From Streptomyces chromofuscus (lineage in GTDB: Bacteria > Actinomycetota > Actinomycetes > Streptomycetales > Streptomycetaceae), in assembly GCF_015160875.1 (NCBI RefSeq), contig NZ_CP063374.1:4281501-4345500 (forward strand): DNA of 64,000 nt, written 5' to 3'. Positions 7,970 to 16,554 of this stretch are shown piece after piece. The notes beneath the pieces were generated by a model. That model was given only the letters and a program-made list of their open reading frames with translations, ran no database searches and was not told the DNA's origin. Both the position numbers and the translations under genes were made by a program. Within the stretch, counting starts at the first letter, position 1. Each line of letters opens with the position of its first letter.

Positions 7970-9160
7970 TCAGGACGCCGTCGTGCCCGCTCGGAGCGGT
8001 TCCCCGACGACACGGCGGCGGCGGGTCGGCAGGCCCAGTGTCGGGTTGGCGACGCCCCAGGCCGCGCCCTTGCAGACCAGTTCCTTGTAGACGGCGGCCA
8101 GTCGGCCCGTCAGGGCCGCGCCGATCGCCCGGTCGTCGGCGGTGACGTACTGGATCAGCCCGTCCCTGCGGCCCAGCGAGATGCACTGGTTGAAGTAGCG
8201 CAGCGGCACGTCGGGGAGCTTGCCGCCGGTCAGGCGGGCCGCGATGGCGTCGGCGGCCTGCCATGCGGTGGGGACGCCCGAGGCGCAGGACATGCGCAGC
8301 GGCTTGTCACCGGGGCCCATCACCCGCGCCGCGTCGCCGACGGCGTACACCTCCGGGTGCGAGACCGAACGCATGGTGCCGTCGACCACGATCTGGCCGG
8401 TGTCCGTGACCTCCAGGGTTGTGGCCTTCGCGATCGGGTGGACGGCGAAGCCGGTGGTCCAGACGGTCACCGCGGCGGGGACGGACGTGCCCTCGGCGGT
8501 GGTGACGTCCTTCGGTCCGACGGCCGTGACCGCCATGTGCTCGTGCACCGTGATGCCGAGCCCGGCGAACACCTGCCGCAGGTGCCGGCGGGCCTTGGGG
8601 GCGAGCCAGTCCCCGAGGCCGTCGCGGGCGGCGAGGGCGACGTCGAGGTCCGGGCGGGCCTCGGCGATCTCGGTGGCCGCCTCCAGGCCGGTGAGGCCGC
8701 CGCCGACCACGACCACGGGCTGTCCGGCGTCCAGGCGGGCCAGGCGCTCGCGCAGGCGGAGCGCTCCCGCGCGGCTCGCGATCTCGTGGGCGTGCTCGGT
8801 GGCGCCGGGGACGCCCTGGTCGTTCCAGCCGCTGCCGAGGGCGTACACCAGGGTGTCGTACGCCAGTTCCTCGGCGGCGCCGCTCGCGTCGGCGACGGTG
8901 ACGGTCCTGCGGTCGGCGTCCACGGCGGTGACCCTCGCGAGCCTCAGCGTGACGCCGGTGCCCGCGAACATCTCGCTGAACGGCCGGGGCCTGAGGTCCT
9001 GGCCCACCGCGAGCTGGTGCATCCGGACGCGTTCGACGAAGTCGTCCTCGGCGTTGACGAGGGTGATGGCGACGTCCTCGCGGTGCAGCCGCTTGGCGAG
9101 ACGCCCGGCGGCGGAGGCTCCGGTGTATCCGGCTCCGAGGACGACGATGCGGTGCTGCAT
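7970..9160 (-). CDS. FAD-dependent NAD(P)H oxidoreductase (type II NADH dehydrogenase-like)
   Basis: A 396-residue pyridine nucleotide-disulphide oxidoreductase family member, like NDH-2 or rubredoxin/carotenoid-type FAD reductases. It has the FAD dinucleotide fold at the N-terminus (IVVLGAGYTGASAAGRLAK, residues about 4-22), a central NAD(P)H fold (PVVVVGGGLTGLEAATEIAE) and the C-terminal FAD-contact motif VYAVGDAARV. There is no CxxxxC redox disulphide, so it should pass electrons from NADH to quinone or another acceptor. Start ATG 9160 has AGGAG seven bases upstream; the frame is open far beyond this, but that is a shadow of the sigma-factor gene. It lies downstream of that ECF gene, 113 bases away, and may be in its regulon. 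Confidence 0.9.
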   Translation of the reverse strand: MQHRIVVLGAGYTGASAAGRLAKRLHREDVAITLVNAEDDFVERVRMHQLAVGQDLRPRPFSEMFAGTGVTLRLARVTAVDADRRTVTVADASGAAEELAYDTLVYALGSGWNDQGVPGATEHAHEIASRAGALRLRERLARLDAGQPVVVVGGGLTGLEAATEIAEARPDLDVALAARDGLGDWLAPKARRHLRQVFAGLGITVHEHMAVTAVGPKDVTTAEGTSVPAAVTVWTTGFAVHPIAKATTLEVTDTGQIVVDGTMRSVSHPEVYAVGDAARVMGPGDKPLRMSCASGVPTAWQAADAIAARLTGGKLPDVPLRYFNQCISLGRRDGLIQYVTADDRAIGAALTGRLAAVYKELVCKGAAWGVANPTLGLPTRRRRVVGEPLRAGTTAS

Positions 9161-9273
9161 GTCCGTACTCCTGTCTTCGGCGGGTTCGCCCCTTGAACCG
9201 GGCAGGCCGCCGATAGCTGACAGGAATGCGGTGTGAAGCGGCTCACACAGGAGCCGGACGGTCGGCCGGACCG

Positions 9274-10218
9274 TCAGAAGGCGTGGAACAGCGGGTCGCC
9301 GTGGTCGGTGGCTGCCCAGTGCCGCGTCGCGCGTTCGAGCTTGTCGGGGTTGACCTGGTTGCGGAACGCGGCGATGCCCTCGGCGGTGACCTCCAGGCAC
9401 ATGACGCCGACGACCCGGCCGCCGACGACCGCGACGACGGCGGGCTCGCCGTTGGCGGTCGTGGCGTACATCTCGGCCGTGCCGCCGACCAGGTCGCGCT
9501 TGGCCTTGCCGGGGGTGAACAGGCCCCGCAGGAACTTCGCGACCGCGAGGGCGCCCTCGAACGCCCTGGCGCGGGCCGGGACCTTCCCGCCGCCGTCGCC
9601 GATGGAGACGGCGTCCTGGGTGAGCAGCCGTACCAGCGGTTCCGTCCGGCCGCTCGTGGCGGCCGCCAGGAACTCCTCCACGATCCGCCGGGCGGCGGCC
9701 TCGTCGACCTCGGTGCGGGCCCTGCCGTCGGCGACGTGCTTCTTGGCGCGGTGGTAGATCTGCTGGCTGGCGGTCTCGGTGATGTCGAGGATCTCGGCGA
9801 TCTCCCGGTGCGGGTAGGCGAAGGCCTCCCGCAGCACGTACACCGCCCGCTCGCCCGGGGAGAGGCGTTCCAGCAGCACGAGGACGGCGTACGAGACCGA
9901 CTCGCGCTGCTCGGCGGTGTCGGCCGGGCCCAGCATCGGGTCCCCGGCGAGCAGCGGCTCGGGAAGCCACTGGCCCACGTACGTCTCGCGCCGGGCGCGC
10001 GCCGAGGTGAGCTGGTTCAGGCACAGGTTGGTGAGGACCTTCGTCAGCCAGGCCTCGGGGACGTCGACGCGGCCGACGTCGGCGGCCTGCCAGCGCAGGA
10101 ACGTCTCCTGCACGGCGTCCTCGGCCTCGCTCGCGGAGCCGAGCAGGCGGTAGGCGATGGCTTCCAGGCGCGGCCTGGAGGCCTCGAACCGGTCCACGTC
10201 GTTCACCGTCAGCGCCAT
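9274..10218 (-). CDS. sigJ: ECF sigma factor with SnoaL-like C-terminal domain (SigJ/ECF41-type)
   Basis: A 314-residue RNA polymerase sigma factor. Region 2 is at residues about 7-75 (RLEAIAYRLLGSASEAEDAV then QETFLRWQ), region 4 at about 120-175 (LSPGERAVYVLREAFAYPHR then EIAEILDITETASQQIYHRA), followed by a roughly 130-residue SnoaL/NTF2-like domain. The VNPDKL sequence near the end matches the NPDKL motif seen in ECF41-type C-terminal domains, which control activity in cis in place of an anti-sigma factor. ATG 10218 starts at MALTVNDVDRFE; the longer open frame upstream is not coding. It precedes the FAD oxidoreductase in the same direction, a typical ECF41 neighbourhood where the partner redox enzyme is the main target. 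The symbol is by homology to mycobacterial SigJ and is tentative. Confidence 0.88.
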   Translation of the reverse strand: MALTVNDVDRFEASRPRLEAIAYRLLGSASEAEDAVQETFLRWQAADVGRVDVPEAWLTKVLTNLCLNQLTSARARRETYVGQWLPEPLLAGDPMLGPADTAEQRESVSYAVLVLLERLSPGERAVYVLREAFAYPHREIAEILDITETASQQIYHRAKKHVADGRARTEVDEAAARRIVEEFLAAATSGRTEPLVRLLTQDAVSIGDGGGKVPARARAFEGALAVAKFLRGLFTPGKAKRDLVGGTAEMYATTANGEPAVVAVVGGRVVGVMCLEVTAEGIAAFRNQVNPDKLERATRHWAATDHGDPLFHAF

Positions 10219-10322
10219 GGCCCGGATCCTAGCCTCCGCGGCCCACGGCCCCGAGAAGTGACCTCGACCCATGGGCGGTTCCGCGTCGGTCTGCCCGCGG
10301 GGGACGTGGGTAACCGCACCCC

Positions 10323-11270
10323 ATGGGCGAGATCCTCGTGGGCACGTGCTCGTGGACCGACCGGGCACTGGTCGGCAGCGGCTGGTACCCGGTGGGACGG
10401 CGGGACGCCGAGGGGCGGTTACGGCACTACGCCGAACGGTTCCCGGTCGTGGAGGTCGACGCCGCGTACTACGCCCTGCCCGCCGAACGGAACAGCCGCC
10501 TGTGGGTGGAGCGGACGCCGGACGGATTCATGGTCGACGTGAAGGCCTTCTCCCTGCTGACCGGGCATCCCACCCGCGGCGCGGTGATGCCGGACGGACT
10601 GCCCGCCGACGCCCGGGACCCAGGGGTCCTCGACCAGGTGTGGGCGCGGTTCTCGGCCGGGATCGCGCCGTTGCGGCAGGCCGGGCGGCTGGGCAGTGTG
10701 CTGTTCCAGTTCCCGCCGTGGTTCCGGCCCGGGGCGCGGGCCGAGGCGTTCCTGGCGGAGTCCGCCCGGCGGACGCAGGGATGGTCCGTCGCCGTCGAGT
10801 TCCGGCACCCCGCGTGGTGGCGTCCGGAGCGGGCCGAGGACACGTGCGCACTGCTCGCCCGGCACGGCATGGCCGCCGTCGCCGTCGACATGAACCGGAC
10901 GCTGCCGTCGTCCATCCCGCCGGTCACGCCCGTCACCTCGCCGCGGCTGTCCGTCGTACGGTTCCACGGGCGCAGTGCCGCCTGGGGGACGGGGAGCAAG
11001 GAGGACCGGTTCCGGTACGCGTACGGCGAGGACGAACTCGCCGAGTGGGTGCCGCGCTTGCGTACCCTCGCCGAGCGGGTGGAGCGGCTGCACGTCCTGT
11101 TCAACAACTGCTGCGCGGACGCCGCCGTACGCGCCGCCGAGACCATGACGCGGCTCCTGGCACGCCCCGCCGACGGGCCGTGCGCACCGGCGACCGCAGG
11201 CGTCCCGGCTCCGGGGCCGGTCCCCGCCCCGCGCTCGCACCGACCGCCGTCACGGGCTCGACTCCGGTGA
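10323..11270 (+). CDS. DUF72 family protein
   Basis: A 315-residue DUF72 protein, a TIM-barrel family found widely in bacteria and without a settled function. Signature segments are VGTCSWTD near the N-terminus, then YAERFPVVEVDAAYYALP, LFQFPPWF, SVAVEFRHPAWW, and the C-terminal LHVLFNNCCADAAVRAA, where NNC stands in for the usual NNH/NNT. The last 45 residues are Pro/Ala/Arg-rich and beyond the domain. ATG at 10323 lies 105 bases from the divergent sigma-factor start, so the two share a promoter region. It faces a convergent FAD oxidase gene. Confidence 0.88.
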   Translation: MGEILVGTCSWTDRALVGSGWYPVGRRDAEGRLRHYAERFPVVEVDAAYYALPAERNSRLWVERTPDGFMVDVKAFSLLTGHPTRGAVMPDGLPADARDPGVLDQVWARFSAGIAPLRQAGRLGSVLFQFPPWFRPGARAEAFLAESARRTQGWSVAVEFRHPAWWRPERAEDTCALLARHGMAAVAVDMNRTLPSSIPPVTPVTSPRLSVVRFHGRSAAWGTGSKEDRFRYAYGEDELAEWVPRLRTLAERVERLHVLFNNCCADAAVRAAETMTRLLARPADGPCAPATAGVPAPGPVPAPRSHRPPSRARLR

Positions 11271-11387
11271 ACCGGGCGGCAGTCGGAAGGTGACGGCGTC
11301 CGCCACGCCCTTCCCACGGGCCCGGGGCCGGTGACGCGCACGCCGATCCCCGTCCGGGCACCCGGCGCCGCGCCGCCACCCGTCGGC

Positions 11388-12782
11388 TCAGGCGGCCCCG
11401 GCCGTCGACGCCGGCCTGATGTTCTGGTTGGCGTGGAAGACGTTGTCCGGGTCGTACGTCCGCTTGACGAGGGCGAGACGGTCGTAGTGGTCGCGGTACG
11501 TGGCCCGGACCCGGCCCGGGGCCTCGTCCTCGCCGAGGAAGTTCACGTAGGAGCCGCCCATGGAGTACGGGTGCATCTCCTCCCAGTAGTCCACGCACCA
11601 GCGCCGGATGGTCCCGGCCTGGGCGGGATCGGGATCGACACCGGCGAAGACGCCGGACCAGACGGCGTCCCGGTAGCCCCAGGCGGTGTCCTCGGGAGCC
11701 ACCCGGTGGGCGGCGCCGTTCACCGGGTACAGGTGCATCAGCGACAGCGGGGTCGGGAGCCTCTCGCCGTACTTGAGGTGCACGCCGATGGCGGCGTCCG
11801 GGATGCTGTCGAAGAAGTCGCCGCGCCAGTACCACTGGTACCCGGTGGGGATCAGTTCGTCGAAGGCGCCCTGCAGCGCGGGATACGGCACCGGCGACGT
11901 GAAGTGGAAGGCCGGCGGCCCCGGGTCGCGCACCGCCGTGAGGTCCTGCTCGAAACGGCCGGGCTCACCGGTGTGACACCACACCACGCCGCACACCTTC
12001 CGGCCGTGGATCTCCTCGGGGAACGGCGGGCCCGGCGGGACGGTGAACAGCGTGAAGAAGCCGTAGACGTCCTCCGGCGCCTGCGGCAGGAAGTCGCGGT
12101 ACCACGTCAGCACCTCGCGGGTGCGCTCGACCGGCCACACGGTGACCCCGAACCCGACCGTGTCCACGGCGTGGAGGCGGTAGGTGAACGAGGTCACGAC
12201 GCCGAAGTTGCCGCCGCCACCGCGCAGGGCCCAGAACAGGTCCGGGTGTTCCGTCTCACTGGCGGTGACGAAACTGCCGTCCGCCAGCACGACGTCCGCC
12301 GCCAGCAGGTTGTCCACCGTCAGGCCGTACTTGCGCGTCAGGTAGCCGTGGCCGCCGCCCAGCGTCAGCCCTCCGACGCCCGTCATGGAGATGATGCCCG
12401 TGGGCGTCGCGAGCCCGAAGGCGTGGGTGGCGTGGTCGAGGTCGCCGAGCAGGGTGCCACCGCCGACCTGGGCGGTCCTGGCGGCGGGATCGACGCGCAC
12501 CCAGCGCATCGGGGACAGGTCGAGGGTGACGCCGCCGTCCACCAGGCACAGACCGGGGCCGCTGTGCCCGCCGCCGCGGACGGCCAGTTCCAGCCCCTGC
12601 TCGCGGACGAACCGGATGGCGGCGATGACGTCTCCGGCGTCGACGCAGTGGGCGAGAGCGGCGGGACGCTTGTCGATCATCGCGTTGTAGATCTTGCGGG
12701 CCTCGTCGTAGCCGGGGTCCCGGGGCCCGGTGACCGGCCCGCGCAAAGCGGTCCTCATGGCTTCCAAGGTCGGAGTCTCCAT
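11388..12782 (-). CDS. FAD-linked oxidase, berberine bridge enzyme-like
   Basis: A 464-residue flavoprotein of the PCMH/VAO superfamily with a C-terminal BBE domain. RGGGHSGPGLCLVDGG (about residues 76-91) carries the His that is usually linked to the 8-alpha carbon of FAD. The loop TGVGGLTLGGGHGYLTRKYG has Val where bicovalent BBEs carry a second FAD-linking Cys, so a single covalent link is expected. The C-terminus YDPDNVFHANQNIRP is the BBE signature. Such enzymes oxidise alcohols, sugars or secondary metabolites and produce H2O2. Start ATG 12782 has GGGAGG upstream. No signal peptide, so it acts in the cytosol. No biosynthetic partner is adjacent. Confidence 0.9.
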   Translation of the reverse strand: METPTLEAMRTALRGPVTGPRDPGYDEARKIYNAMIDKRPAALAHCVDAGDVIAAIRFVREQGLELAVRGGGHSGPGLCLVDGGVTLDLSPMRWVRVDPAARTAQVGGGTLLGDLDHATHAFGLATPTGIISMTGVGGLTLGGGHGYLTRKYGLTVDNLLAADVVLADGSFVTASETEHPDLFWALRGGGGNFGVVTSFTYRLHAVDTVGFGVTVWPVERTREVLTWYRDFLPQAPEDVYGFFTLFTVPPGPPFPEEIHGRKVCGVVWCHTGEPGRFEQDLTAVRDPGPPAFHFTSPVPYPALQGAFDELIPTGYQWYWRGDFFDSIPDAAIGVHLKYGERLPTPLSLMHLYPVNGAAHRVAPEDTAWGYRDAVWSGVFAGVDPDPAQAGTIRRWCVDYWEEMHPYSMGGSYVNFLGEDEAPGRVRATYRDHYDRLALVKRTYDPDNVFHANQNIRPASTAGAA

Positions 12783-12892
12783 GCGAACCTCCCGGAGGAA
12801 GGCGGACGAGATCGCCCCTGACACCACCAGCGTCCCGCCGGCTCGACACCCTCGCAAAACGATCTCGACCCCGGCGAACCGGGCGGAAACAC

Positions 12893-12924
12893 CGGCGCCC
12901 CGTCCGTGGGGGACGGGGGCGCCG
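12893..12924 (-). terminator. Hairpin terminator after Fe-S oxidoreductase
   Basis: CGGCGCCCCGTCC pairs with GGACGGGGGCGCCG, with one bulged G, about 20 bases downstream of the minus-strand reductase stop. Confidence 0.6.
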
Positions 12925-12944
12925 AAAGCCGCGGCTGGGGCCGG

Positions 12945-15227
12945 TTACTTCACCGGCTCCGGCTCCGGCTCGCTCTCCGCGTCCGCCGAACCCTCCGGCG
13001 TCACCGGCGTCTTGACGGACTCCAGCAGCAACTGGGCGACGTCGACGACCTGGATGGACTCCTTCGCCGTCCCCTCGTTCTTCCGCCCGTTGACTGAGTC
13101 GGTCAGCATGACCAGGCAGAACGGGCAGGCCGTGGAGACGATGTCCGGGTTGAGGGAGAGGGCCTCGTCGACGCGCTCGTTGTTGATGCGCTTGCCGATC
13201 CGCTCCTCCATCCACATCCGCGCGCCGCCGGCGCCGCAGCAGAAGCCGCGCTCCTTGTGGCGGTGCATCTCCTCGTTGCGGATGCCCGGCACCTTGCCGA
13301 TGATCTCGCGCGGGGGCGTGTAGATCTTGTTGTGACGGCCCAGGTAGCAGGGGTCGTGGTAGGTGATGATGCCCTCGACCGGGGTCACCGGGATCAGCTT
13401 GCCCTCGTCCACCAGGTGCTGCAGCAGCTGGGTGTGGTGGATGACCTCGTAGTCGCCGCCGAGCTGCGGGTACTCGTTGCCGAGCGTGTTGAGGCAGTGC
13501 GGGCAGGTGGCGACGATCTTCTTCGCCGACTTCGGCTTGCGGGACTCCTCGGTGACCTTGCCGTCGTCGTCCATCTCCTCGCCGAAGGCGGCGTTGAGGG
13601 ACATGACGTTCTCCATGCCGAGCTCCTGGAACAGGGGCTCGTTGCCCAGGCGGCGGGCGGAGTCACCGGTGCACTTCTCGTCGCCGCCCATGATCGCGAA
13701 CTTCACGCCCGCCATGTGCAGCAGCTCGGCGAAGGCCTTGGTGGTCTTCTTCGCCCGGTCCTCCAGGGCGCCCGCGCAGCCGACCCAGTACAGGTACTCG
13801 ACCTCGGTGAGGTCCTCGATGTCCTTGCCGACGACCGGGACCTCGAAGTCGACCTCCTTGAGCCACTCCAGGCGCTGCTTCTTGGCCAGGCCCCAGGGGT
13901 TGCCCTTCTTCTCCAGGTTCTTGAGCATCGTGCCCGCCTCCGAGGGGAAGGCCGACTCGATCATGACCTGGTAGCGGCGCATGTCGACGATGTGGTCGAC
14001 GTGCTCGATGTCCACCGGGCACTGCTCGACGCAGGCGCCGCAGGTGGTGCAGGACCACAGCACGTCCGGGTCGATGACGCCGTTCTCCTCCAGCGTGCCG
14101 ACCAGCGGACGCTCCGCCTCCGCCAGGGCGGCGGCGGGCACACCGGCCAGCTGCTCCTCGGACGCCTTCTCCTCGCCCTCCGCCGTCTTGCCGCCGCCGG
14201 CCAGCAGGTACGGGGCCTTGGCGTGGGCGTGGTCCCTCAGGGACATGATCAGGAGCTTGGGGGAGAGGGGCTTGCCGGTGTTCCAGGCGGGGCACTGCGA
14301 CTGGCAGCGGCCGCACTCGGTGCAGGTGGAGAAGTCGAGCAGGCCCTTCCAGGAGAAGTGCTCGACCTGGGAGACGCCGAAGACGTCGTCCTCGCCCGGG
14401 TCCTCGAAGTTGATCGGCTTGCCGCCCGAGGTCATCGGCTGGAGGGCGCCGAGGGCCGTGGAGCCGTCGGCGTTGCGCTTGAACCAGATGTTGGGGAAGG
14501 CCAGGAAGCGGTGCCAGGCCACGCCCATGTTCGTGTTCAGCGAGACCACGATCATCCAGACGAACGACGTCCCGATCTTGATCATCGCGACCAGGTAGAC
14601 CAGGTTCTGCAGCACGCCCACGCTCAGGCCCTCGAAGGCCAGGACCAGCGGGTACGAGGCGAAGTACGCGGCCTCGTAGTGCTCCACGTGGTGCAGCGCA
14701 CCCTCCAGGCCGCGCAGCACGTAGATCGCCAGACCGATGGTGAGGATGACGTACTCGACGAAGTACGCCTGGCCCGCCTTGGAACCCGCGAACCGCGACT
14801 TGCGGCCGGCCCGGGAGGGCAGGCTCAGCAGGCGGATCACGATCAGCACGGCGATGCCCAGGATCGTCATCGCGCCGATGAACTCGATGTACATCTCGAA
14901 CGGCAGGAAGGTGCCGACGACGGGCAGTACCCAGTCGGCCTGGAACAGCTGGCCGAACGCCTGTGCCAGGGTCGGCGGCAGGGTCAGAAAGCCGATGGCC
15001 ACGAACCAGTGGGCCACGCCGACGACGCCCCAGCGGTTCATCCGCGTGTGACCGAGGAACTCCCGCACCAGCGTCACACTGCGCTGGTAGGGGTTGTCGG
15101 TCCGGCTGCCGGCGGGCACGGGCTGGCCGAGCCTGAAGTGCCTGACGAACTGGCCGACGGCGCGTGCGAGCAGCGCGACACCGACCACGGTCAGGACCAG
15201 CGACACGATGATCGCGGCGAGTTGCAT
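12945..15227 (-). CDS. Membrane-bound heterodisulfide reductase-type Fe-S oxidoreductase
   Basis: A 760-residue fusion. The N-terminal 250 residues hold about five to six membrane spans resembling the b-type cytochrome (NarI-like) subunit of HdrDE. Two 4Fe-4S ferredoxin clusters follow (CTECGRCQSQCPAWN and CTTCGACVEQCPVDIEH), then two CCG domains (HDPCYLGRHNK, GFCCGAGGARMW with the Cys-Cys-Gly motif, and CPHCLNT). The enzyme should pass electrons between membrane quinone and a soluble donor. In actinobacteria these proteins are associated with fatty-acid beta-oxidation or general respiration, but the substrate is unsettled. Start ATG 15227 has CGAGGAG upstream. The tail after residue 735 is Glu/Pro-rich. 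The divergent gene starts 205 bases away. Confidence 0.92.
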   Translation of the reverse strand: MQLAAIIVSLVLTVVGVALLARAVGQFVRHFRLGQPVPAGSRTDNPYQRSVTLVREFLGHTRMNRWGVVGVAHWFVAIGFLTLPPTLAQAFGQLFQADWVLPVVGTFLPFEMYIEFIGAMTILGIAVLIVIRLLSLPSRAGRKSRFAGSKAGQAYFVEYVILTIGLAIYVLRGLEGALHHVEHYEAAYFASYPLVLAFEGLSVGVLQNLVYLVAMIKIGTSFVWMIVVSLNTNMGVAWHRFLAFPNIWFKRNADGSTALGALQPMTSGGKPINFEDPGEDDVFGVSQVEHFSWKGLLDFSTCTECGRCQSQCPAWNTGKPLSPKLLIMSLRDHAHAKAPYLLAGGGKTAEGEEKASEEQLAGVPAAALAEAERPLVGTLEENGVIDPDVLWSCTTCGACVEQCPVDIEHVDHIVDMRRYQVMIESAFPSEAGTMLKNLEKKGNPWGLAKKQRLEWLKEVDFEVPVVGKDIEDLTEVEYLYWVGCAGALEDRAKKTTKAFAELLHMAGVKFAIMGGDEKCTGDSARRLGNEPLFQELGMENVMSLNAAFGEEMDDDGKVTEESRKPKSAKKIVATCPHCLNTLGNEYPQLGGDYEVIHHTQLLQHLVDEGKLIPVTPVEGIITYHDPCYLGRHNKIYTPPREIIGKVPGIRNEEMHRHKERGFCCGAGGARMWMEERIGKRINNERVDEALSLNPDIVSTACPFCLVMLTDSVNGRKNEGTAKESIQVVDVAQLLLESVKTPVTPEGSADAESEPEPEPVK

Positions 15228-15264
15228 TTGGGGCTCCTCGGGCCTGCGAGGGAGATTACTAAGC

Positions 15265-15275
15265 GGTAACTTACC
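15265..15275. promoter_or_regulatory. Short palindrome GGTAAcTTACC upstream of Fe-S oxidoreductase
   Basis: An 11-base perfect palindrome 38 bases from the reductase start on the minus strand. It is a possible operator for a TetR- or GntR-type regulator of fatty-acid or respiratory genes, judged by shape and position only. Confidence 0.35.
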
Positions 15276-15361
15276 CAGTCCGTCTGAGACTACCCGCATC
15301 CCTCGTCGCACTGTAGCCAGGCATGGGGTGATCTGGATCGCTGAGGGTGGCCTCACGGACT

Positions 15362-15392
15362 GAACGTGTTACCTCGCCAACCGAACGTGTTA
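15362..15392 (+). repeat. Direct repeat GAACGTGTTA spaced by two helical turns
   Basis: GAACGTGTTA occurs at 15362-15371 and again at 15383-15392. The period of 21 bases would place both copies on the same face of the helix. The pair ends 40 bases before the WecA-like gene, where a tandem-binding regulator would act. No protein is identified. Confidence 0.5.
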
Positions 15393-15431
15393 TTCGTACC
15401 AAATTGATAGATTGGCGCCTAATTTAAGACG

Positions 15432-16460
15432 GTGCTCTATGGCATCGCCGCCGCTGTCGCGGCCCTCTTCCTCGCCTCGACGCTCGCGGCCCTGCTCCGC
15501 GCTCCCGGCCTGCGCCTCGGCCTCGTCGACCGCCGCCGCCGCGACCGCCGCGTGCCGCTGCTCGGCGGAGTGGCCGTGGTGCTCGCCACCCTCGCCGTCG
15601 CGGGCGTGGGCGAGTGGACCGGCGTCGCCCCGCTCGGCGCCGGCGTCGGCGGGCTCCTGGTCGCCGCCGCCGCCGTCGCGCTCCTGGGGCTGGTGGCGGA
15701 CGCGTGCCGGCTGCGGGCGCGGCTGCTGCTGTGCGGCACGGCGGTGGCGGCGGCCTGCGTCGTGCCGTACGAGGAGGTGGGCGTGGTCGGCGGGGTGGTG
15801 GCCGTCGGATGGATCGCCGCGGTCGCCGTGGCCTTCCGGGCGCTCGATCACGCGGACGCGCTGGCGGGGACCGTCGGGGTGGTGACCGCCTTCGGGGTGG
15901 GGGTGTGCGCGGCGGTCGAGGTGATGGACGGGCTGGCGGTGCTGCTGAGCGTGCTGGCGGCCGCCCTGACCGGGTTCCTGATGCACAACCTGCACCCCGC
16001 GCGGATCGCGCTCGGCGCCTGCGGGTCGCTGTTCACCGGGTTCCTGCTCGCCGCCGCGGTTGTGCTGACCCGTGCGGGGTACGCACCCGGGAGTTCCGCG
16101 GGCGTGCTGTTCGCGTTCACCGCGGTGGCCAGCGCCGATGTGGTGATCGTGCTGCTGGCGCGGCGGCTGACCGGCCCGCCCGGGCCCGACCACCTCGCGC
16201 ACCGGCTGCGCCGGCTGGGCCTCACCCCGCAGGGCGTGACCGTCGTGCTGGGCGCCCTCGCCTTCGGCGGCGTGCTGGTCGGGGTCCTGGTGCACGCCGG
16301 GTGGGCCGGCGACGGTGCCGTGCTCGGGGTGGCGGGTGCCGCGCTGGTCCTCGTTCTCGGGCTGCTGCGGGTGAAGACGCGCGGTCGGCTGACGCCGACT
16401 TCCCCGCATACCGCCGCGTCCTTGCAGGTCACAGGGCCCTTGCGTGTAAGGAACGGATAA
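15432..16460 (+). CDS. WecA/MraY-like membrane phosphoglycosyltransferase
   Basis: A 342-residue protein with about ten hydrophobic segments, resembling glycosyltransferase family 4 (WecA/TagO/MraY), which moves a sugar-1-phosphate onto undecaprenyl phosphate. RLGLVDRRRRDRRVPLLGGV near residue 30 matches the family's GxxDxP..RxxHxxP.P..GG start in a divergent form. RALDHADALAGTVG (about residue 137) corresponds to the usual N-x-x-N-x-x-DGxDGLA active loop, but the Asp cluster is reduced, so activity is uncertain. GTG 15432 has no Shine-Dalgarno sequence and may be leaderless. It precedes the dnaK promoter by about 90 bases and could read into it. Confidence 0.7.
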   Translation: MLYGIAAAVAALFLASTLAALLRAPGLRLGLVDRRRRDRRVPLLGGVAVVLATLAVAGVGEWTGVAPLGAGVGGLLVAAAAVALLGLVADACRLRARLLLCGTAVAAACVVPYEEVGVVGGVVAVGWIAAVAVAFRALDHADALAGTVGVVTAFGVGVCAAVEVMDGLAVLLSVLAAALTGFLMHNLHPARIALGACGSLFTGFLLAAAVVLTRAGYAPGSSAGVLFAFTAVASADVVIVLLARRLTGPPGPDHLAHRLRRLGLTPQGVTVVLGALAFGGVLVGVLVHAGWAGDGAVLGVAGAALVLVLGLLRVKTRGRLTPTSPHTAASLQVTGPLRVRNG

Positions 16461-16462
16461 GA

Positions 16463-16483
16463 CTTGAGTCTCGTTGGCTCAGG
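16463..16483 (+). promoter_or_regulatory. HAIR element (HspR site), distal copy, dnaK promoter
   Basis: CTTGAGT-N7-GCTCAGG: the left arm matches the HspR-associated inverted repeat (CTTGAGT-N7-ACTCAAG) exactly and the right arm at 5 of 7 positions. It lies 72 bases before dnaK. Together with the copy at 16515 it should let the HspR-DnaK complex repress the operon until heat or unfolded proteins titrate DnaK. Confidence 0.75.
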
Positions 16484-16514
16484 TCTGTTGACCCCGGCCT
16501 GGCCGTCATGCACA

Positions 16515-16535
16515 CTTGAGCCTGTTCCACTCAAG
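16515..16535 (+). promoter_or_regulatory. HAIR element (HspR site), proximal copy, dnaK promoter
   Basis: CTTGAGC-CTGTTCC-ACTCAAG matches the HAIR consensus at 13 of 14 arm positions. It ends 19 bases before the dnaK start, so a bound HspR would cover the start of transcription or the ribosome site. Confidence 0.85.
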
Positions 16536-16554
16536 TCAGCTGGAGGAATCAACC

